Of a DNA stretch of 64,000 nt, positions 15,406-24,122 are shown piece by piece. Position numbers and translations under genes: made by a program. Below the pieces are notes generated by a model. It was not told where the DNA came from, searched no databases, and worked only from the letters and a program-made list of their open reading frames with translations. Each line of letters starts with the position of its first letter. Position 1 is the first letter of the stretch. The stretch is from NCBI RefSeq assembly GCF_042663225.1, contig NZ_JBHTAA010000002.1, forward strand, positions 186,001 through 250,000. Reading direction: 5' to 3'. The DNA is from Haloferax namakaokahaiae. Its GTDB lineage: Archaea; Halobacteriota; Halobacteria; Halobacteriales; Haloferacaceae.

Positions 15406-15677
15406 TCACGTTTCGAGATAGACTCCGTGGTCGGTGATTCGTTCGATATCGTCGGACTCGACGCGGAGGGACATCTCCTCGATTCAGTCTTGCCACCCGA
15501 GCATTGCCACCAGTGTTGAGGTAGTTTTCGGGTCTGGTTCGACGAACACGACTCACTCCTCGTGGCCGAAACGTGGCCGACTGGCACGCCGCTGGCGCTC
15601 ACGACGCGCGTTCCCACGTCGTCGTTCGTGATGGTCTCGGAAACAGTAGCGCCTTTTGCGACGAGGGGTTTATTCAC
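15406..15677 (-). pseudogene. PRC-barrel domain pseudogene
   Basis: The GTG frame gives VNKPLVAKGATVSETITNDD and VGTRVVSASGVPVGHVSAT, the first half of a haloarchaeal PRC-barrel protein. After about 15555 homology continues in another frame (VFVEPDPKTTSTLVAMLGW), then hits an in-frame TGA before SLRVESDDIERITDHGVYLE. At least one frameshift and one stop separate the halves, so the gene is inactive. Intact relatives in this window include the gene at 3669-3878 and the C-terminus of that at 6732-8081. Confidence 0.72.
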
Positions 15678-15790
15678 GGTTCCCCTTGCGATTGCGGTGA
15701 CGAACACCAACCTCGCCAGCAGTAACAGTTCTACGACCACCGGTCCTATCGGTCGGTATCAGTACTGTGTAGCCTCCTTCTGTGGACACC

Positions 15791-15803
15791 TTCACCCGCA
15801 AGG
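15791..15803 (+). promoter_or_regulatory. regional 13-bp element, TTCACCCGCAAGG
   Basis: TTCACCCGCAAGG, 10 of 13 matches, ends 44 bases before the ATG at 15848. Confidence 0.45.
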
Positions 15804-15847
15804 ACACAGGTGATACGTGTCGGTGAGCTAGCAGCAATGATAGGTCG

Positions 15848-16228
15848 ATGAACATACTCGACGAAACCTTGCCACCGTCGCCATGGCTAAAAACGGCGGC
15901 CAGTGGCGATGGAATCGCGTACAAACGAACGGTCGATAACAGTGTCGAGCACTTCGAAGTGTGCCTCTGTGCGGAGCAGGCCAAAGCGGAGTACCCGCTC
16001 GGAAGTGGTACCAGCAGTTGGAGGATATCGTTCGAAAAACGGATTCACGAGTTGTGCTCTTCGTACACCGTCGGCTGCGTCCACAGCAGAGAACAGTTGC
16101 TTCGAACACTGTTCCAGGCGATGCGAACCGTCAATCGCATCGTAGACCCCGAGAACGACAAGGCGAGAGAGGGACAAAACATCAAGGAGGCCCTCGACGA
16201 ACTGACCGACAACGGCCGTCGGTTCTAA
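15848..16228 (+). CDS. conserved haloarchaeal hypothetical protein
   Basis: 126 residues from ATG (MNILDETLPPSPWLKTAASG). The protein is soluble, mixed alpha/beta, with a C-terminal helical part LLRTLFQAMRTVNRIVDPEN and a polar end ELTDNGRRF. Three cysteines are spread in the middle (VCLCAEQ, LCSSYTVGCV). I do not recognise the family. Codon usage and the upstream promoter element support a real gene. Confidence 0.65.
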   Translation: MNILDETLPPSPWLKTAASGDGIAYKRTVDNSVEHFEVCLCAEQAKAEYPLGSGTSSWRISFEKRIHELCSSYTVGCVHSREQLLRTLFQAMRTVNRIVDPENDKAREGQNIKEALDELTDNGRRF

Positions 16229-16474
16229 CGGACGTACCGGACATCGCAAGTGGGACGAACGAATCCGGTCGAACTGAACGACTGAGAGAGGGGCGACAAC
16301 CGAGTATCGATTGGATTCGACGCCGCAGGTACCCAGGAGGACGGACTTTTCGTGTCGGATTTTGTATTTATCACCTGGGGGAAGTCAGTTCGAGAGGAGG
16401 CTCACTCGAACTCACCTCCTCGTTGAATTTGCGGGCCGAACTTCCATTGGGCGAGGGACCGACTTGCCGATGCT

Positions 16475-17110
16475 ATGCACCGAAGAGCATTCTTAGCGAC
16501 GACGAGCACAACGCTGGCGACGGTTGGACTCGCTGGTTGTACGGGTGACGATGGAGTGATAGATACCGAAGGCGGCGGCGCAGGTGGTGGAGCGACCACC
16601 GAACAGACCGGTGAGCCAACCACCGAACAGACCGGTGAGACCACCGAAGAAGGAGATGGCAGCGACGTAGACATCGGGTCGGTGGACGGCACACTCGGTG
16701 ACGAGGTGAGCGAAAACGTCGAGGTGACAGAGCACCGAGCGTTCGAAACGGAGGACGACGTCGGTGTGACCGGCGTTATAGAGAACGCCTCGGGAGAGCC
16801 GTTGGAGTTCATCGAGGTGGAGGTGACGCTGAACGACGGCGATACCCTCATCGGTGAGTTCATCGACACGAGCGAGGAGGAACTCGACTACCTCGCTCCG
16901 AACAAACAGTGGCGCTTCTGGGTCACTTTCGACGACGAATCCCTCACGCCGGAGACCGGATACACCATCAACGTCGAGGCCGAAATCAGCGACGATATCG
17001 GCGATGGTACGGACTCCGGAACGACCGAAGACGGCGGAACGACGACGCAAACGGAGACGACTACCCAAACGGAGACGACCACCCCAACAGAAGCGACGAC
17101 CGGGAACTAA
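16475..17110 (+). CDS. Tat lipoprotein with FxLYD-type domain
   Basis: 211 residues. The N-terminus MHRRAFLATTSTTLATVGLA is a twin-arginine signal ending in an LAGC lipobox, so the protein is exported and lipid-anchored at the cysteine near residue 22. A glycine/threonine linker with a tandem TTEQTGE repeat (direct DNA repeat at about 16598-16640) leads to a beta-sandwich (VTGVIENASGEPLEFIEVEV and KQWRFWVTFDDE), which fits the FxLYD domain. The tail is a threonine-rich TQTETT repeat, a likely glycosylated stalk. The role outside the cell is unknown. Confidence 0.82.
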   Translation: MHRRAFLATTSTTLATVGLAGCTGDDGVIDTEGGGAGGGATTEQTGEPTTEQTGETTEEGDGSDVDIGSVDGTLGDEVSENVEVTEHRAFETEDDVGVTGVIENASGEPLEFIEVEVTLNDGDTLIGEFIDTSEEELDYLAPNKQWRFWVTFDDESLTPETGYTINVEAEISDDIGDGTDSGTTEDGGTTTQTETTTQTETTTPTEATTGN

Positions 17111-17256
17111 ACGCTACCCGTGTGGTCGAAACAACAATTGCACCTCTCTTTTCGCGCAGGGACGGAAGTCCCGACTCACAACGCACCTGAGGGCATCCGA
17201 AGTGCGTAACACTACGCAGTTGTTCCGTACTGCGTTTCGCAGAGAAAGCGCTGGCG

Positions 17257-17625
17257 CTATCGCGGAGGGTTTTGGCTTCCGTGCGCGGGTGGAGTGGGAG
17301 GAGTAATCACGATATCGCCCGTGCTGTACACCGTCGTCTGGTAACCAGCGACGCAGAAAGCGACGTGGCCCGGTGGTCGCGGGGTCCCGTCGGCCGTCGG
17401 TGAGAATATACTGTCGAGCGCATCCGGGTCGATCGAATCGTAGAGTGAAAACCCGCTATCACTCACGTCGATACCCATCGCATCGGCGAGTGCGTGGATG
17501 ACTGTGGTACTCAATTTGGCGGGACCTGACGGGTCGTGCTGCACGTGGTACGTGTTCGCTTGCCCACCTTGGTTGTGGAGTTGGTTCGTGTTGTTTTGCA
17601 TTCGTTGTGGACTCGTAGACCCCAT
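17257..17625 (-). CDS. HalOD1 output-domain protein
   Basis: 122 residues; ATG at 17625 or, nine codons on, at 17601. The HalOD1 domain is clear: STTVIHALADAMGIDVSDS, FSLYDSIDPDALDSIF, GHVAFCVAGYQTTVYSTGDI and VITPP. In haloarchaea this domain is found alone or behind response-regulator receivers and is thought to be a signalling output. Here it stands alone with a short polar N-terminus (NNTNQLHNQGGQ). Neighbouring genes do not suggest a partner. Confidence 0.83.
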   Translation of the reverse strand: MGSTSPQRMQNNTNQLHNQGGQANTYHVQHDPSGPAKLSTTVIHALADAMGIDVSDSGFSLYDSIDPDALDSIFSPTADGTPRPPGHVAFCVAGYQTTVYSTGDIVITPPTPPAHGSQNPPR

Positions 17626-17843
17626 CGGTCAAAAGTTCATCCATGTTGGTTATTATCCGGTAAGGGGCTATCTACCACCCGGTATCCATGTATCCACTGA
17701 CTGGTCAATCCACCCTCCATCCCGTCTGGTAGGCCGATTTCTCGAAGACGAAAGTCAGGTGATTACAAATGTATACGTGTAATTTTACTCTGTCTCCGGG
17801 ACGTGTTCGTTTCTGTGAACTCGTGGCTGGTCTCTCGACCAGT

Positions 17844-18659
17844 TCACTCGCCTGTGGCGGTCGGCTCCGTCTGAGAAACCGCAAAGGAACCTCTCGTTCG
17901 ACCGGCGAGCACCGCGTTCACCGCAACGCCGACCAGTAGTAAGAGTGAGGCGAGGTAGAGCCACGTCAACACGAGCAGTACAGCGCCTAACGTCCCGTAC
18001 ACCTCGTACTGACTAGCGTTGCTCGCGTAGAATTGAAACAGGCTCTGGAGGACGGCCCACCCGACGGCGACGACGAGCACGCCGGGGAGCACTCCCCGAA
18101 TCGACGTCTCCGTATCTGGAAAGACGTAGTAGACCGGCAACAGTGCGAGTGCGAGCGGAACGACGAGTAACAACGGCCCGACGAACCACCCGACCGGGAG
18201 AAGTTCGAGGAGCGACGAGGTGAGACCGATGCCGACAGAGGCGACGAGCACCACGCCGAGCATGACGAGAACGAGCAACGCGTCGAACACTTGACCGAAC
18301 AGCGACACCGACCCGGAGGTACCGTAGAAGAGCGAAAACGAGGTGTCGAGCGTCCTGAAGATGCGCAGCCCGCTCCAGAGCAACAACACGACGCTGACGA
18401 GTGACGCGGCGGTTCGACCTGTTCGGTTCTGTAAGGCCTGCGCGAACATGTCCCGACCGCCGGGAGTGAGATACTGGTCGGTGAATCCGAGTGCCTGCTG
18501 GACGAATTGGTCGCCACCGACGACCACTGCGACCACGGCTGTGAGCGTGAGAAGCGGGAGAATAGACACGAACGCACTGTAAGCGAGACTACCCGCGACG
18601 AGCGTCGCGTTGTTCTCTCTGAGCGCTGCGACGATAGAACGAAGTCTGCTGAATACCAT
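17844..18659 (-). CDS. YihY/BrkB family membrane protein
   Basis: 271 residues with six membrane spans. The N-terminal family signature (LVAGSLAYSAFVSILPLLTL), the WSGLRIFRTLDTSF helix and the later GTLGAVLLVLTWLYLASLLL segment identify YihY/BrkB (once misnamed ribonuclease BN). Function is unresolved; members are linked to envelope stress. A perfect 13-bp regional element sits 38 bases upstream, matching that in front of otsA. The start is the ATG of MVFSRLRSIVAALRE. Confidence 0.88.
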   Translation of the reverse strand: MVFSRLRSIVAALRENNATLVAGSLAYSAFVSILPLLTLTAVVAVVVGGDQFVQQALGFTDQYLTPGGRDMFAQALQNRTGRTAASLVSVVLLLWSGLRIFRTLDTSFSLFYGTSGSVSLFGQVFDALLVLVMLGVVLVASVGIGLTSSLLELLPVGWFVGPLLLVVPLALALLPVYYVFPDTETSIRGVLPGVLVVAVGWAVLQSLFQFYASNASQYEVYGTLGAVLLVLTWLYLASLLLLVGVAVNAVLAGRTRGSFAVSQTEPTATGE

Positions 18660-18697
18660 TCCCTCGAATTCACGGGGTGAATGGGTATGGGTCTGGA

Positions 18698-18710
18698 CCT
18701 TGCAGGTGCC
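18698..18710 (-). promoter_or_regulatory. regional 13-bp element, GGCACCTGCAAGG
   Basis: Best-form copy, GGCACCTGCAAGG on the minus strand, ending 38 bases before the yihY-type start at 18659. It differs by one base from the copy in front of otsA. Confidence 0.6.
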
Positions 18711-18786
18711 AGCGTGCGCTATCAGTGTCTACGAGTGAACGTCGAGTCACACGGGGGCGACGTTGGCAAAGACCCCTCGAACCGAA

Positions 18787-19614
18787 TCAGTCGTCCGCGA
18801 ACGCTCCCGTGTCGAGGCAGATGCCCACCCACGCCAGAAAACGCGGGACTGCCTCCTGTCCGTCGAGTCGGTACGTCGCGGCCGTCGTCACCTCCCGAGA
18901 GTCGCCGTCCAAGACACGAATGCCGATTCCGTCGGGTTCGATTTCTCTGATTGCATCCTCGTCGGTCGTATCGTCTCCGATGTACATCGTCCGCCATCCT
19001 CCGGGAGCGGAGTCTGCGAGTTGTCGCATCACGCGACCCTTGTCGCCTTCGACCGCTGGACGCAACTCCCGGATTTGCTTGCCCGTCGTGAGTCGTACGT
19101 CGTCCACGTCCGCGACGACTTCCTCGACCGACGAGACGACTTCTGAGACCGCTTCGGCGGGGACGCGTCTGAAGTGAACGGTCGCCGAGACGCCCTTGTT
19201 CTCGACTTCGTAGCCGGGGATACCGGCGTCCGAGAGGCGCGAATCGATTTCTTCACAGAGTCTCCGTATCGTCGAGCGACACTGGGCGGCCTCGGGATGG
19301 ACCGTCGTCTGGCCCTCACGGCTCAGTTCGAGGCCGTGGTTGCCCGCATAGACGACGTCGTCGAAGCCGACGCGGGTGGACAGGTCATCGAGACCACGAC
19401 CGCTGACCACAGCGAGCGAGACGTTCGGCGTTTCGGCGAGTTTGCGCATCGAAAACACAGTGGTCGGCGTAATCGACGCCGCGTCGGGGTCATCGACGAT
19501 TGGGGCGAGCGTTCCGTCGAAATCGACGCCGAGGAGGAGACCCTCGCTCTCGGCCAGCCACCGGGCGAGTTCGTCGAAGTGGTCCAGCGCGTTCGGCGGC
19601 ACCTCCTCAGACAC
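18787..19614 (-). CDS. otsB: trehalose-6-phosphate phosphatase
   Basis: 275 residues from GTG. HAD phosphatase motifs are in order: DFDGTLAP (nucleophile and acid aspartates, about residue 31), AVVSGR (motif II) and GDKGRVMRQL followed by GDDTTDEDA (motifs III and IV). It removes phosphate from trehalose-6-phosphate, giving the compatible solute trehalose. The start overlaps the otsA stop by eight bases, so the pair is co-translated. Length is normal for the family. Confidence 0.95.
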   Translation of the reverse strand: MSEEVPPNALDHFDELARWLAESEGLLLGVDFDGTLAPIVDDPDAASITPTTVFSMRKLAETPNVSLAVVSGRGLDDLSTRVGFDDVVYAGNHGLELSREGQTTVHPEAAQCRSTIRRLCEEIDSRLSDAGIPGYEVENKGVSATVHFRRVPAEAVSEVVSSVEEVVADVDDVRLTTGKQIRELRPAVEGDKGRVMRQLADSAPGGWRTMYIGDDTTDEDAIREIEPDGIGIRVLDGDSREVTTAATYRLDGQEAVPRFLAWVGICLDTGAFADD

Positions 19615-21154
19615 GGTTCTGCTCCCGGTCGCTGGTCGCCAGACTGGTGATACGGTCGAGCACCTCGTTCACCCACACTGAGACTTCGTAGTGTTGGATT
19701 TCCCCGTGGAGTTCGCGGAAGCGCTCCCGACGTTCGTCTACGGACATCGAGAGTGCCTCTTCGATTCCCGAGACGAACTGCGTGGTATCGTACGGCGCTA
19801 CCGACACCGCCGCGTCTCCGACGAGGTCGTGGACGCCCGCCATGGTACTCAGGACGAGCACCCCCGGGTCCGCGTCGGTCTGTGCGGCGACGAACTCTTG
19901 GGCGACGAGATTCATCCCGTCGCGGAGGGGAGTGACCAAGCAGATGTCGGCCGACCGAAACAGCGCGTACAGCGTCTCGTTTGCGACGTAGTCGGTCGTG
20001 TAGACGATCGGTTTCCAGTCGGCCGTGGCGAATCGTTCGTTGATTCGCGCGACCGCTTCGCCGATATCGGTCTGGAGTTCGCTGTAGGCCGGAATCGAAG
20101 AGCGCGACTCGGTTCCGACCTGTACGAACGTGAGTTCGCCTCGCCACTCTGGGTTAGTCTCTAAGAAGTGTTCGAGCGCGAACAGGCGAGTCAGGATTCC
20201 CTTCGAGTAGTCGAGACGATCGACGCTGAGGAGGAGTTCGGTGTCGTCGTCGATATCGTGGTCGGCCACGAACGATTCGAGTCCCTCGCGCCCCTCGGCG
20301 GTCGAAGCGTGTCTGTCGATTCTGTCGAGGTCTACGCCGAGCGGGAAGACTTCTACGGTCGTCGTACCGTCGCGGTGGAAGACCTGCCCAGTACTCCAAT
20401 CGATTACTGCCTCGGGGAGCGCCGCATCGACGCACTCCAAGAAGTGTTTCCGGTAGCGCGGGACGTGCACGCAAAAGAGGTCGTTCCCGAGGAGTCCTCT
20501 GAGCAGTTCCTCCGCGTGAGGGCACGCACGGAAGGTGTCCCACGACGGCCACGGGATGTGCCAGAACTGCGTCACCGAGACATCCTCTGAGAGCCGTGAA
20601 CCGAGCATTTGGGGCGCGAGTGCGAGATGATAATCCTGGAGCCAAACGACGTCGTCGGCGGAGGCGCGGGTCGCAATCGCGTCGGCGAAGTGCTCGTTCA
20701 CGTCGCGGTAGGTCTCCCAGTACTGGACGTTACTTCGAACGGTCGTCAGCGCGTTGTGGCAGAGCGGCCAGAGCACGCGATTGCTGAACCCGTAATAGTA
20801 GTTGTCTACTTCGTCCTCGTCGAGCCAGACGCGGTTGAGTGTGTACTGTTCGTCTTCGGGCGCGTCGGGGGGGACGGTGACGCAGTCGTCGTCCACGACG
20901 ACCTTGTCGGCGTCGCCATCGCCCCATGCTATCCACGTTCCGCCAACCTCTCTGAGTGCTGCGTCCAGCCCGCTACTCAATCCACCGGTCGGCCGGCTGA
21001 CTGTCACCTCGTCACCGTCCCACTCGTGGCGGTAGGGCTGTCTGTTCGAGACGACGATTACCGCGGGTTCCTCGTCTCGCTGGTCACCTGCCGGAGCGTC
21101 GGATTGTGCCGACAGAGGACTCACATCGACGGGGTCAGAGTTACGTCCTGACAT
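19607..21154 (-). CDS. otsA: trehalose-6-phosphate synthase
   Basis: 515 residues, a GT20 glycosyltransferase joining UDP- or GDP-glucose to glucose-6-phosphate. Motifs: RPTGGLSSGLDAALRE near the N-terminus, VWLQDYHLALAPQML, HIPWPS, LLSVDRLDYSKGILTRL (donor-phosphate Arg and Lys) and PLRDGMNLVAQEFVAAQ. It starts an operon with otsB. A GGCACTTGCAAGG element lies 36 bases upstream and a TATTTGA box between it and the ATG. Trehalose synthesis fits osmotic or desiccation stress. Confidence 0.96.
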   Translation of the reverse strand: MSGRNSDPVDVSPLSAQSDAPAGDQRDEEPAVIVVSNRQPYRHEWDGDEVTVSRPTGGLSSGLDAALREVGGTWIAWGDGDADKVVVDDDCVTVPPDAPEDEQYTLNRVWLDEDEVDNYYYGFSNRVLWPLCHNALTTVRSNVQYWETYRDVNEHFADAIATRASADDVVWLQDYHLALAPQMLGSRLSEDVSVTQFWHIPWPSWDTFRACPHAEELLRGLLGNDLFCVHVPRYRKHFLECVDAALPEAVIDWSTGQVFHRDGTTTVEVFPLGVDLDRIDRHASTAEGREGLESFVADHDIDDDTELLLSVDRLDYSKGILTRLFALEHFLETNPEWRGELTFVQVGTESRSSIPAYSELQTDIGEAVARINERFATADWKPIVYTTDYVANETLYALFRSADICLVTPLRDGMNLVAQEFVAAQTDADPGVLVLSTMAGVHDLVGDAAVSVAPYDTTQFVSGIEEALSMSVDERRERFRELHGEIQHYEVSVWVNEVLDRITSLATSDREQNRV

Positions 21155-21190
21155 TGTCTGTGGTTGCGAGACCAGTCAAATACCGATGGT

Positions 21191-21203
21191 CCTTGCAAGT
21201 GCC
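21191..21203 (-). promoter_or_regulatory. regional 13-bp element, GGCACTTGCAAGG
   Basis: Best-form copy on the minus strand, 36 bases before the otsA ATG, immediately upstream of a TATTTGA box A candidate. This position suits an activator site just upstream of the TFB/TBP footprint. Confidence 0.6.
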
Positions 21204-21380
21204 ACCTCGAAGATACGAATCGCCCGACTCAGCGGTAATCACGGCGCTGGTGAAGCGCGTCGTTCCGTCGGCGAGCGCACTCCGGTCAGAAAGCGGGTTC
21301 TCTCACGGTTCGCAACGGCGAGTTGCACATGAAAGCCGCACTGCTTTGTGAGCATCTACCGTCGATAAGGTGGGATACGA

Positions 21381-22199
21381 ATGTTTTACCACGAGCCAGA
21401 ACTGCAGTACGAAGTCGAAGTCGAAGAACCGAATCCCTACTTCGCAAAGATGCTCCAGCAGGCCATCGGTGGGGTCGAAGGAGAGATGCGCGTCGCTCTC
21501 CAGTATATGTTTCAGTCCTTCGCCGTCCCGTCCGACAAGCCCGAGTATCGGCACCTCCTCATGGAGACGGCCGCCGAAGAACTCGGGCACATCGAGATGC
21601 TTGCGACGGCGGTGACGAAAAATCTCGAAGGTGCGCCCGAGCACCTCCGCGAGGAGGCACGCGAGAACGACGCGGTCATCGACGCGATGATGCGCGGGGG
21701 GCAACCCAGACAGGCACTGTCGGCCGGCCTGCACGCGATGCCAGTCGATAGCAACGGCGTTCCCTTTAGCGGAAACTACGTCGTTGCGAGTGGTAATCTC
21801 GCCGCCGATATGTACGCGAACGTCATGGCTGAATCGACGGGGCGACTGTTGGCGACGCGACTATACGAGATGACCGACGACGCCGGGATGAAGGATATGC
21901 TCTCGTACCTCATCGCTCGTGACACGATGCATCAAAATCAGTGGCTCGCGGTGCTCGAAGCCCTCGAAGACCACGTGCCCGTCCCTGCGAGTTTCCCCCA
22001 AGAGAAAGAGAACCAGGAGTACAACTACACCTTCATGTCCACCTTCCGCGAACGACACGAAGACCCCGAGATGCCGTGGACGAGCGGTGAGTCCTTCGAC
22101 GGCAAGAGTGAGTTCTCCTTCGGCTATCAGCCGGGCGGTGGGATGCCCAGCGTCGAGAAGACCATCGAAGAAATGCACAACGAGGCGACCGACCGATGA
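21381..22199 (+). CDS. manganese catalase
   Basis: 272 residues. The di-manganese ligands of the family are present: E35 (VEGEMRVALQYMF), E66/E67 and H70 (TAAEELGHIEML), E151 (VMAESTGRLLA) and H184 (ARDTMHQNQW). It decomposes hydrogen peroxide without haem in the cytoplasm. The C-terminus ends PGGGMPSVEKTIEEMHNEAT as in halophilic members. It is divergent from otsA; a poor copy of the regional element (TGCACATGAAAGC, 21324-21336) lies 44 bases upstream. It fits the oxidative-stress content of the region. Confidence 0.94.
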   Translation: MFYHEPELQYEVEVEEPNPYFAKMLQQAIGGVEGEMRVALQYMFQSFAVPSDKPEYRHLLMETAAEELGHIEMLATAVTKNLEGAPEHLREEARENDAVIDAMMRGGQPRQALSAGLHAMPVDSNGVPFSGNYVVASGNLAADMYANVMAESTGRLLATRLYEMTDDAGMKDMLSYLIARDTMHQNQWLAVLEALEDHVPVPASFPQEKENQEYNYTFMSTFRERHEDPEMPWTSGESFDGKSEFSFGYQPGGGMPSVEKTIEEMHNEATDR

Positions 22200-22323
22200 C
22201 ACCGTCGAACCGGTGAGACACTAGGCGTAACACCGACCGAAGTGGTCCACACTCCGAGGCTCGAAACTACCTGCGAAAGCAAGGCGGTTTCATTTGGTCC
22301 CGCAGGCCCTCGCTACAAGTGCA

Positions 22324-22539
22324 ATGTCAAAGCACAGCTTCGGATGGTTCGGCTGGCTATCGGCGGCCGGATTCGTCATCCTCGGACTGTTGTTCGTAAT
22401 CGACCTCTTCGCGGTCAACGTCTGGGCGTTCTCGGCGTTCTGGACGTTGATAGTGGCGTTACTCGCCGGCATTGGAGCGCTCGCTCTCTACTACGGTAAC
22501 GACCCGACAGACCGCGAGCCTGAGGATGTCACCACCTGA
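22324..22539 (+). CDS. small two-span membrane protein
   Basis: 71 residues from ATG (MSKHSFGWFGWLSAAGFVIL). Two spans (about residues 8-30 and 34-56) are followed by a short acidic tail (GNDPTDREPEDVTT). Codon use and composition are convincing. No family is recognised. The element TGCGAAAGCAAGG at 22272-22284 ends 39 bases upstream, which suggests co-regulation with otsA and yihY. Confidence 0.72.
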   Translation: MSKHSFGWFGWLSAAGFVILGLLFVIDLFAVNVWAFSAFWTLIVALLAGIGALALYYGNDPTDREPEDVTT

Positions 22540-22871
22540 GGTGGCGGCACTCGGGTCGCCCAACAGTCCGGCGGCGTGTAGCTTCCCGACCACTCTGTGC
22601 TGAATTTCGTACATGACCTGCGGCACAAACCTGTCTCCAGTGCGCCGTGCCATCGACGACTGTCAACTTCGAAGCGAACCGACTCCCTTCGTTAAACCAA
22701 CGCTTCTCGAACTCCGTTGAGGGAATTCGACGAACGCGTCACCACGGTCACACGGCGCTGTAAACCGTCTGTTCGTAGCAATATCAACGATAAACGCACC
22801 GCTTCTGCGGTCCCGCCGAGGCTAATCCTTTAGGCGCAGCCATGATATGATAGTGTAGTTACAACCACCAC
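22540..22871. other. intergenic region
   Basis: 332 bases with no convincing gene. A GATATGATAGTG box at 22844-22855 lies about 25 bases before the leader ORF start at 22872. Confidence 0.45.
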
Positions 22872-22985
22872 ATGGAATTCGACCCGAACGAGGTTCAGAG
22901 AACTGTCCATGCTCCCGCGGATCGGTCCGAGTCGTCTCGTGAACGCTCACATCGTCCCCTTCGACGAGGGGTGGGAAACCAATGA
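22872..22985 (+). CDS. 37-residue leader ORF coupled to HTH-10 gene
   Basis: ATG at 22872 opens MEFDPNEVQRTVHAPADRSE..., ending in a TGA that overlaps the ATG of the HTH-10 gene (ATGA, 22982-22985). An AT-rich box lies 20-28 bases upstream, so a leaderless transcript would begin at this ATG and reach the regulator only by coupled or internal initiation. The peptide is basic towards its end and unlike known proteins. It may be a regulatory leader. Confidence 0.35.
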   Translation: MEFDPNEVQRTVHAPADRSESSRERSHRPLRRGVGNQ

Positions 22986-23728
22986 CGCTCTACGTCGGCA
23001 TTTGTATCGACTCACCGGTGTTGAAGCAGAGCATCGACCGGTCCCCGGACGTGACGCTCAGCGTGGAACAACAGACCACGTCCGCCGACGGCGTACTCGA
23101 CATCACACTCAGATGTCTGGGGGGAGAGTTGGACGCGTTCGAAGCCCACCTCGATACCGACGAGACAGTCTCGCGGTGGGTTCCCATCGATGGGGTCGGA
23201 CCGCGGAGACTGTATCGGGTGCGACTCACCGAACGAGCGAGTTCGACCTTCGAGTTCGACCGATGGGTCGATGGGAAAGGAGTGTTTCTCTCGGCCGAGC
23301 GCGAGGTCTGTGGGTGGGTACTACAGGCGTACCTGCCGGACCGGTGCACCCTCAGACAGTTCGCTGAAGGCTGTGAATCGAACGACGTACAGTTCGACAT
23401 AACCCAGCTCATGGAGATAGGCCACGTCAACGACATGCGACAGTTAGGACTGTCGAGCGTGCAGGCTGAGACACTCCGAACCGCGTTGGAGTGTGGCTAC
23501 TATTCGATTCCCCGAGAGACGAACCTGGAAGAACTCGCCAAATCGCTCGACGTCTCCCACCAAGCGGTTTCAGAGCGATTGCGGCGTGCCGTCCGTTCGC
23601 TCTTAGAACACACCATCGCCGATCAGGGCGAACGGTTCCACTACGGCCGACCACGACTCGATGCGACCGAGTCGCCGACAACCGTGCACCGTCAGGTTGA
23701 CCAGTTACCCGTAGAAGAACCCGTGTAG
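22982..23728 (+). CDS. HTH-10 family (bacterio-opsin activator-like) transcription regulator, second copy
   Basis: 248 residues, starting MTLYVGICIDSPVLK. It parallels the gene at 4457-5200 over its whole length: DETVSRWVPIDG in the sensory part, then GLSSVQAETLRTALECGYYS and DVSHQAVSERLRRAV in the HTH-10 domain. Its start overlaps a leader ORF. C-terminal 30 residues diverge. As with the paralogue, it is expected to activate specific haloarchaeal promoters; targets are not evident, but both copies lie inside the stress region. Confidence 0.87.
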   Translation: MTLYVGICIDSPVLKQSIDRSPDVTLSVEQQTTSADGVLDITLRCLGGELDAFEAHLDTDETVSRWVPIDGVGPRRLYRVRLTERASSTFEFDRWVDGKGVFLSAEREVCGWVLQAYLPDRCTLRQFAEGCESNDVQFDITQLMEIGHVNDMRQLGLSSVQAETLRTALECGYYSIPRETNLEELAKSLDVSHQAVSERLRRAVRSLLEHTIADQGERFHYGRPRLDATESPTTVHRQVDQLPVEEPV

Positions 23729-23850
23729 CCACCTCATCGCTCCTCGAACGAGGGGTTCTCGAATTGCCTCGGCGAACGCGCCCTGGATAAAGCGGTTCTT
23801 TTGCAAGCAGTCGAGCTATGCTCAACGATGGGAAAGCACCACCGTAACCA

Positions 23851-24075
23851 ATGACAACTTCAACGGCGGACCACCCACTGCTGATTACGGTGGCTGACCA
23901 GTTCACCGACCACGACCCGCGAACGCTTCCCGCTATCGTCAGTGCACTGAACGTCTCGGAGCGGGCCGCACTGGCCGCCCTCGAACGATTCGAGCGGATG
24001 GACGTGTTAGTGCGGACGAGCGACGAAACGGGAACGGCCGTCTGGAGACGAACCCTGACGGGGACACGGTGTTGA
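23851..24075 (+). CDS. small winged-helix-like protein
   Basis: 74 residues from ATG (MTTSTADHPLLITVADQFTD). A helix-turn-helix-like run (LPAIVSALNVSERAALAALE, RFERMDVLVRT) followed by a short beta hairpin (ETGTAVWRRTLTG) suggests a minimal winged helix. A weak TTGCAAG core at 23801-23807 precedes it by about 43 bases. It could bind DNA; no target is evident. Cysteine is the last residue. Confidence 0.62.
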   Translation: MTTSTADHPLLITVADQFTDHDPRTLPAIVSALNVSERAALAALERFERMDVLVRTSDETGTAVWRRTLTGTRC

Positions 24076-24122
24076 GTCCTCGGGTGCCCCCCTCGTCGTC
24101 GAAGCTCTCGGTGGCCATGGCC

